DNA of 64,000 nt. Source: Camarhynchus parvulus (taxonomy: Eukaryota; Chordata; Aves; Passeriformes; Thraupidae). A program made the position numbers and the translations under genes. Positions 56,862 through 64,000 of this stretch are shown in pieces (within the stretch, counting starts at the first letter, position 1; every line of letters begins with the position of its first letter). The notes beneath the pieces are model-generated. The model ran no database searches. It was given only the letters and a program-made list of their open reading frames with translations, and was not told the origin of the DNA. The stretch is taken from contig NC_044576.1 in assembly GCF_901933205.1 (NCBI RefSeq), positions 11,379,024 to 11,443,023 of the forward strand, in the 5' to 3' direction.

Positions 56862-59800
56862 GGTGGGTACAAATTAAAGAACATTTGGGACAGATAATCT
56901 AAAGCATTTTACTGCATCTGGACAGAATACTGTAACAAATCTTTTAACTTTGAGCCAACTGGTCTCTTAAGACAAGGAAAGCTGTCCTAAAATCTGACAT
57001 TGGAAACAGCATCCATGCTATCCCAATTTCCTACATGGATGTTTCATCCTTAACACTAAACCATTCATGCAGACACAGCAAACTAATAGCAAGCATAGCA
57101 ACCATCGGGCTCCCTCCTAAATACATGTGGAACCGATTGCACTTTAACGAACTCATTAGAAAAAAATTTAGAAAAAGGGTGGAGGACAATAGTCGAGTTC
57201 ACATCTGTTTTCCAACAATTGGAGTTAATGTTCTGCCTCTGGAGTTTGTGGAGTGTGCTAATCTGTTCATTTGTTCATCTGCTCACAAGGTTTTTCATGC
57301 CTTGAACAAACTTTTAATAGAAATCTTTTCATGGGCCCTTCTCTTCCTTCTTATGGTTATACTATTTCCCTATGGCAACTACCACACATTCTCCTGTTAA
57401 GTAGTGGCATTATGAAAGTATTGAAGCTGTCTTTTACTGCAGTTTTTCAGCTGGAATTAAAGAGGTGAGAAGCCATCAGTACCATACAGTAATAACTAGC
57501 TGTACTGTTGGGGAATCTTGTTGGACAGGACCCATCATGTGATTAACTACACAGGCAGCAGGATGAAAAAAAATTCATACACATTCTTGTTCACTCTCTG
57601 CCTGAAAACATGTATTGGAAGCATGTTTGAAGAAAAATTGCAGCTAAAGACATAAGGGATCTGTAATAACAAAGAAATTATTTTCATCCTGCTACAGTAC
57701 TGTATATTCACTCACACACGTATTTTAAAAGGAATTTTAACCAGGGATTTTTACTGCATTGGCTTTAAAATTATACACATACTGTAAATTTTCAGAGAAT
57801 TGGCAGTAGAACGATTAACTTGGCTTCTCCCTCTGGCACGTCATTCTTCCCCTTGCGAGTCTCCATGACCTTGTGGTAATTAAGAGGAAAGGAGACCATG
57901 CTGAGTGGCAAACAAAAATAGGATTTATTTCCAGCTCTTTCTCTGTTTTGTTAGGTATCTCCACTCACATGGCAAACATTACCTATATTCAAAGGCTCCA
58001 CATATACGGCTGATGCCTCCCCTACTGGAGAAAGGTACACAGGCGTTAAGTAACAGACCTTTGCTCTTGTCATGACTGGTGTTCAGCAAGGTGCTACTCA
58101 ACGTGAGTAGCTTCTCAGGTATTAGCAGGTCCTTCATGGAAGAAATTGTGGCTTCAGTTTCAAGTAATTATCTCATTTAATTGGTGTGGTTTGCAATACC
58201 GATCTGCTAAAGATACTAGCTGAGTAATTCTAATTGAGGAATAATCAAGGACTTCCCTCTGTATTATTTTCCCTGAATATTATCCACCACATACTCACAG
58301 ATCTATTTCCCATTTTTATGTGACGCAAATGGGTGCACGTAAGTTACAACAGCAAAGGGCCACAACCTTCTGCAATAGAAAACAGAGCAAATATCAGGCC
58401 ACCATGTGTGCAATCCAAGACTGAGAGTAAAGAGTCTATTCATGAATCACTAATTTTGCTGGGAATATAGTTAATCCAACTTTCTAAGGTTTCTTTTAAA
58501 GAAAAGAAAGTTTCTTTTCATTAAAAGGGGTGGGCACATTGTATATCATATTTCATAGGGTTCCTGAGGCATGGCCAGCCTTCATAAAATGCCTGAAATC
58601 TGTCAAATGAAAGGACATAACTTGTTAAAATACAAAACAAACAACATAATTCACTAATATTCCATGTGACCCACCTTTTCCTTCAGCTTTCTGATTCAGT
58701 TTCCTTGCGGATCATTGCTCAGGAAGCTGAAGCCACAGACTGAAAACAGCCTGAAGCCATGGGATGCTTACCTAATGCTGGCAAACAGAATCCAGCCTAG
58801 TGTGCTGGCACCAAGATGACACCAGAGAGTCAGTTCCTGCAGCTGACTCACTGCTGGCTCTAGGCGTAGCACAAAATGCATTGTTTTGAAGAAGGCTGGT
58901 TCAGAGTAGTTTGCTCCATGACACACAGGCTTGTTAACTTCTCCAGGGAGGGCAGAGACAAAGCTGATCTTCACAGGGCTTCACACTACGAACCACGTGA
59001 TATGGGGTTTTGAACTGCATCAGATATGATGCATTTATGACAATAGTGGGAGAACTTGACATTTTTTGATGTCCTCTCCAAATAGAGATAATAAACACAA
59101 GTACAAGTTGATATGCAGCAGACCAGAGAGGGGCTTGCACTGGCACTGCAAGTGAACACTCATTCAAGGTGATCACTCACTCAAGGCTGCAGACCTGTAA
59201 CTCCAACAGAGGCTGCCCGAGAACGACAGAGGCATGGAGGCTCTGTGGAGACTGCCAGGGATGTGTGCTAAAAATCACTACTATCCCAAGCTTTCAATGG
59301 CAATGTCTACTTCATTCTAATGAAATCACCACTGCAAGAGGCCCCTCATCTGTTCACCAAACAGAAGTACTGTGGCAGAGTGAAATTCTGCTTCCCTGAG
59401 AAGCAGCCCTAAAGCTGCATGCCTGCTCTGCACAAATCAGCCTCTCCAGGTAATAAAATTCTGCTTCTGCATCTGTTCAACAACTGCTCCAACCCAGCAG
59501 TCAGAAATCAAATTAATTGAGAGTGAAAGCAAGTGACCTCTTCCAAATGGGTCATGTAACAAGTCTCAATTTACATGAGGTATCCAACAGTCTCCAAGTA
59601 GCAGGAACTTCTGGTCATGAGCAGCTGACAGAAGTTAAGCCTGTGACAAGAGCCTAAGGTACCTCCACAGTCTCTAACGGAGACAAATCTGCTCTCAGGG
59701 GCAGATAGGCAGACTACACAAACCTTGCACAGATTTCATCATCCACCAGTGTTAAATCCAGGGTGGTGATTATACTCTTTCATTTCCTTTTCTTCAGGGT

Positions 59801-62600
59801 AAGGCACTTTGCTCTCCCTACAAGGATTACTTTCCCACCATATTTTTGTCTCCTGAAGTAATCTCCATTTAATTTTCTCTGTGTTTCACATAAGGTCCTG
59901 TTTTTCCCAAGAGTTTGCTGAGCTATATCCTTTGTCAGCCCATGCTGCAGGATTTCATGTCCAATAGCAATGTGATTTTTTCACATGGCACATATGTCCT
60001 CTGTCAACATATACCCTTTATTTAGTCCACTCCTTCTCCCTGTGCACCCTGTGGGATCACTGTGCAGTTATTTATTGCTTTTGCCAAGCATTGAACTGGT
60101 CCAAGAAAAAGATACAGAAAGATTGTACCAAAAACAAACAAAAAAGCACCTCCCAAAATAGACTTAGTCCTTCTGTTTGCTCTCCCTTTCACCAAACTGC
60201 CTGCTGGCATAAATTCACATCCCTGTTCACTGGTATGCTTTTTTTGGCTGCCAGTGTCTTGGGAACATCTCAACAGCTGGATTTTATGCAAACCTACATT
60301 CATATGATCTCATTGTGTTCTCATATATGGCCATTTCAAAGATGAATGTGCTAAAGAATGCTTTCTCTGATGGCAATCAGTTACTGACTAACTTCTCAGA
60401 ACACAAATATGTTTGCATCATATTCTTTCTTCTGGTCTCACATTCTCTGTCTTCTGAAAAACCTGCTTTACAATTTAATGGGTATTGTCACATCCCCCGA
60501 TTTTTTGTACTTTAGTTGCCAGTTGTCTTACCCTGCAGTTTCCTTCTGAGTATTTATAAATTACAAAAGCAATCTGAGGTAATTATCCAACCTGACGAAA
60601 AATCTCAGGACAGGTAGTCCTACTGCAAAGCAGAATCCCACTTGGCAGAAATATTCTTTCTGGCTGCATTTCCCTGCAGTGGAAAAAACTACTCTCTGAT
60701 TACAGAAACAACCCCTGAAGGATAATACTAGAGAAAACCCACACTATTTTGTTTAGTTCTCCATGGCTATCAGACCAGCACCTCACTATAGTCAAACATA
60801 ACACAGTATGCAAAAATATGCAGCAAGTGCCTTAGAGGGACTGAACTGTTCCAGGAGTCTGAGAGCAATTCAGGAGGAACCTCAAGGAAATGTGCTCTAA
60901 AGGGAGTGAGTGGCCTCAGCAAAGGTGGTCTGGAATGGAAATTGACATTTTTTTTTACAGTGTGTTGAAGGGAAAACTGTTTCAATGAATGTTTATTGCT
61001 TTCTAGTGTGTGGCATAGAGGATGGCAGAGAGACCTTGCAGAAATCTTCCATGAACAGGCTCCCTTTGCAATGCAGAGATTGCATTGGGTGATTCTGCTA
61101 AAAAAAGGACAGAGCCAAAGGACAAACATATTCAGAAAACAGCAGCCAGCTATTCATAAATATTCTTCTTGTGCTCCCCAGTCCCCTCTCTTTAAAGCAC
61201 AGACAGCACACAGATAACGTCTCACTTCAAAAATCACAGCCTACTACATCAGCATCTCATATAGAAACACAGGGTACAACCGAGGCTGGACTCACTGTTA
61301 CCTTTTGCACATCCCCTCTCAGGACCTGTTAATAAGAAATTAAGATTTATGTAAGTTTTCAGCAGGCATAATCAAACTTATTCTCAAAACAAGAATTTGT
61401 AATAATTGCAGTATGCTACATAGTGATTCAAGCTAAAACACTGCTAAAAACACTGCCACTCCAATTTTCATAGCTAATTTAAATTTTTATTTCTTAAAAA
61501 CATTAAAGTATTCAAACCAAGCCTGAGGGCTTAATAAACATGAAGGTTGTTCTATGCCTCATCAAAGTTATCAGATAAATTCCAGCCACAGAATCTCTGT
61601 TACTGAGACTACTTTGCCTTGCAATTGAGCTTACAACCTAACTTGTTATCGAAGTCACTAAGGACGATTATACTTTGAACTCTAAGATAGCATCTCTACA
61701 GGATAATTTTCAGATATTCAAAGAACCTGATTTTTTGACTGCTAGGGGGGTGGTAAAAACCAAGGAAATCTGTTCTAGCTTGCAGGGGTTTATTTGCAGT
61801 GGTTAAAACACTGTCTATCCTGAACAATGGCCTGCAGGATTAATTAGGATGCCTTACCGGCCTCTCATTTTTTCTTGCAGTAGTTTGAAAAAAGGTAACT
61901 CAAATGAACATGAGGAATAATACCAGGAAGGAGACACCTTAAGTGTTTTAACATCAGCCTAGAGGGGTCAAAGACTGATGCTTATCCAGTCAACACCCAG
62001 GAACCTGCAAGACAATGTTCAACCAAGATCCTGTTAAAAATCACACACATTGCCAGTGCTATTTTTGCATGTGATGTTACCAAGCCCAACCAATTTTAAA
62101 ACCCTGCCAAACTGAGAAGAGCTCAGACGGTTGCTCAGGAGATCCTATGATAATGTCCAAACATAAAGCACCACAACCACCTCCCCACAAGACTGCCACA
62201 CATTGTACTGCCCGAGGAAGATGTTTCTGTGCTCTTCAAAAAGAGCAATGGTAAAAGCCCTATAAGCTCACGAGATCTAAAGATTGGAAACTGTGTTTCC
62301 CAGTGCTTTGCCTGCCCCAGATGAAATTCTACAGGGACAGAAACATCCAGCACACCTTCCTCCTCCTTTCTCCCTTCCTTGCCTTTCCCCACTTGCTATA
62401 TTTACAGCATCCAAAGGTTTTCATCGATTCCCATTGTAATCTGTGTAAATAAATACAAGTGTAAAAAAAACCCACTTTGGGGAACCTGGGCCACTTTCAG
62501 CTTGGCTGGATAGTTGGGCTGTGCATGGAGTTGGAAGGGTGTTTTTAAAAGGAGGGAAACTGAAGACAACAGCTTAAGAATCTTGGCTCAGGCTGGGCAT
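56862..62600. other. Intergenic DNA between the CpG-rich patch and PLAC9
   Basis: No exon or mobile element that I can support. A 121-codon frame on + at 57,035 ends in a hydrophobic segment but has no flanking splice sites or known domain. Confidence 0.55.
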
Positions 62601-62629
62601 ATTTCCGCCTAACTCTGGCTAAAGCTCAG

Positions 62630-62737
62630 CACGAAGGGCTGGACGAGGAGCCGATAGGAAGCCGGGGAGGGAGGGACGGGAGGGAGGCTGCGGGGCTCTC
62701 CAGCACAGCCACGGCACAGCCCGGGCAGGCTGGAACC
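62630..62737 (+). promoter_or_regulatory. GC-rich promoter / 5' UTR of the PLAC9-like gene
   Basis: A short GC-rich, G-run-containing block (ggggagggagggacgggagg) directly precedes the start codon of the signal-peptide exon. The upstream sequence returns to AT-rich within 100 bp. No TATA box was recognised. Confidence 0.5.
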
Positions 62738-62795
62738 ATGCTTTTCCTCTGGGCACTGGCGTTTGTTCTAGTCCTGCACGAGCAAGACCCTTTAG
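62738..62795 (+). CDS. PLAC9: Probable PLAC9 exon 1 (signal peptide)
   Basis: ATG at 62,738 in the strong context ggaaccATGc (A at -3) opens MLFLWALAFVLVLHEQDPL, a classic signal peptide, and the exon ends at a consensus donor tttag|gtaagt, phase 1. Human PLAC9 is a small (about 97 aa) secreted protein with a signal peptide. It lies just downstream of TMEM254 on the same strand, so position and exon type both fit. The later exons, including the CDRHMAVQRRLD-like block, were not found before the window ends. The identification therefore rests on gene order and the signal-peptide exon only. Any other small secreted protein would look alike at this length. Confidence 0.55.
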
Positions 62796-64000
62796 GTAAG
62801 TGACTCTGAACTTGCAAAGCAGAAACTGTAGCTTAATCTCAGTATGGTCAAAGCCTTTGCATGGGGTGGGAGGGGGAGGCAAATAATTGCTTAATTTCTC
62901 TATGGACTTTATGGGAAGATGACACAGGTATGAGTCAAAATTCTCTGATTTGAGAGGTAAAACTGCATTTTTGTGACCTCAAAGTCTGTCCTGAAGACAT
63001 ATTGCTTTGGTAGATTTTGAGATTTTTTACTGCTTACAGGAGATAGAATCATTCTACCTTCAGAAATTTAGAACCACGTTGAGGTGCTGCAAACAGTGCT
63101 CTGAATTTCCAAAATTACTCTTCTGGCAGCCGTATTAATATCACACTAATCCACTTGGAAATGAGATTGAAGTTCAAGGTGATTAAAGAAAGATTCTCCT
63201 TTTTCAAAGCCTTCTTTTTAAATTTCCTGGTAACAGCATCACCACTTTGTTTCTTCTGCTTTGGATTGCTTATTCCTGAGATTTTGTGGTACAGAATGAC
63301 TTCTCCAAAAGCCTTGGGAGAACAAAGTATAAACAGAAAACACCTGATAAGCCTGCATCTGAATTCTACTTTCATTAACAAGAGATTAGCACTGAATAAC
63401 CTGTAATCACATTGTAGTGTGACAAAGCTATTCAGTTTGGCTAGTTCCAGGGTTTACAGTCCCTGTGTAACCACAAACCTGGCTTCCCAGCCTGGTTGTA
63501 CCACATCTTTTCTGCTATGCTGAGGCTCAGATTTATTTTCCCTCTGGTCCTACTTTCTTGACAAGACAATAGCTGTATTTCATGGCAGGGTAGTAAGATC
63601 CTATTACATTAAAAACATTTCCTAAAAAACTGTTAGCCCCTTCTGCCCTCAAGTTCTAGTCACTCTTCCTTGCCCTGACTACCTCCTACTTAACTGGCTT
63701 TGTGATGTTTATCTCAGTGATGAACCGAAATATCAATGCAACAGCAAGAGCACTCTAACTTCTTTTCACTCCACAAGAATTCACTATATTCTTGTGAGTT
63801 TTGCAAGCTTAACTGAAATGAATGTGAAATAAAAGAAAATAAAAAATGGCTTTGTCTATTCCCATAAAAGTAGGGTTTTAACCTAAAATAATTTGCAAAC
63901 TCAGATAAAATTCAGTTAATTAGACTAGCACTTCAATAATAACTACAGAGGAGACTAACACACAGTATCATGCCAGGTGGCAGCTACTCAGTCAGCAAAC
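62796..64000 (+). other. Intron 1 of the PLAC9-like gene (runs off the window)
   Basis: No second exon or repeat recognised in the last 1.2 kb. Two opposed open frames of 83 and 88 codons at 63.1-63.4 kb overlap and show no domain. Confidence 0.5.

Noticed and set aside
57035..57400. 121-codon frame on + ending in a hydrophobic segment
   Set aside because: AT-rich sequence, no known family, no promoter or splice context; consistent with chance.
63115..63406. Opposed frames of 83 and 88 codons as PLAC9 exon 2
   Set aside because: Neither contains the PLAC9 cysteine/coiled-coil block, and no good acceptor in the required phase precedes them.

Overview
The window looks like bird nuclear DNA. 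It has sparse multi-exon genes with GT-AG introns, CpG-island promoters, several CR1 retrotransposon tails of the avian type, and a solo endogenous-retrovirus LTR that I recognise as an avian family. The gene order (TMEM254 then PLAC9, both on +) matches the order I recall for human chromosome 10q22. I cannot name the species.

Layout. Bases 1-7.5 kb hold no recognisable gene; a 17-bp GC-rich minisatellite lies at 6.5-6.7 kb. A CpG island with a CTCF-like motif (7.6-7.8 kb) and a 5'-truncated CR1 (7.9-8.5 kb) sit just upstream of TMEM254. TMEM254 runs on + from 8.7 to about 15.4 kb as four coding exons (129 aa, three membrane segments) and a long 3' UTR. From 15.4 to 21.7 kb is a non-coding gap between convergent genes, with a CR1 at 20.9-21.2 kb.

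The main find is an 11-exon gene on the minus strand, 51,358 to 22,351. Every splice junction was read by hand and the frame stays open for 541 codons. It encodes a fold-type II PLP enzyme of the threonine/serine dehydratase family with a C-terminal ACT-like domain. Ahead of the catalytic fold is an unusual ~130-residue N-terminal extension containing one predicted transmembrane helix. The PLP lysine is kept (TGSVKERG), but the Asn loop (ASDSNFSM) and the glycine loop (PAGGHCGLLAG) depart from the family consensus, so it may be a pseudoenzyme or an enzyme with changed chemistry. I know of no mammalian dehydratase with this architecture. Its first exon also carries an upstream 40-codon ORF with a strong Kozak context, 38 nt before the main start, so the transcript looks dicistronic. 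A TATA-like box lies about 170 bp upstream of the small ORF. Intron 2 holds a solo LTR and a 27-bp near-perfect hairpin.

From 51.7 to 62.6 kb is mostly non-coding, with a CpG-rich patch at 55.85-56.3 kb and a perfect 20-bp snap-back hairpin at 56.8 kb. At 62.74 kb on + a signal-peptide exon with a clean donor is probably exon 1 of PLAC9; the rest lies beyond the window or was not found.
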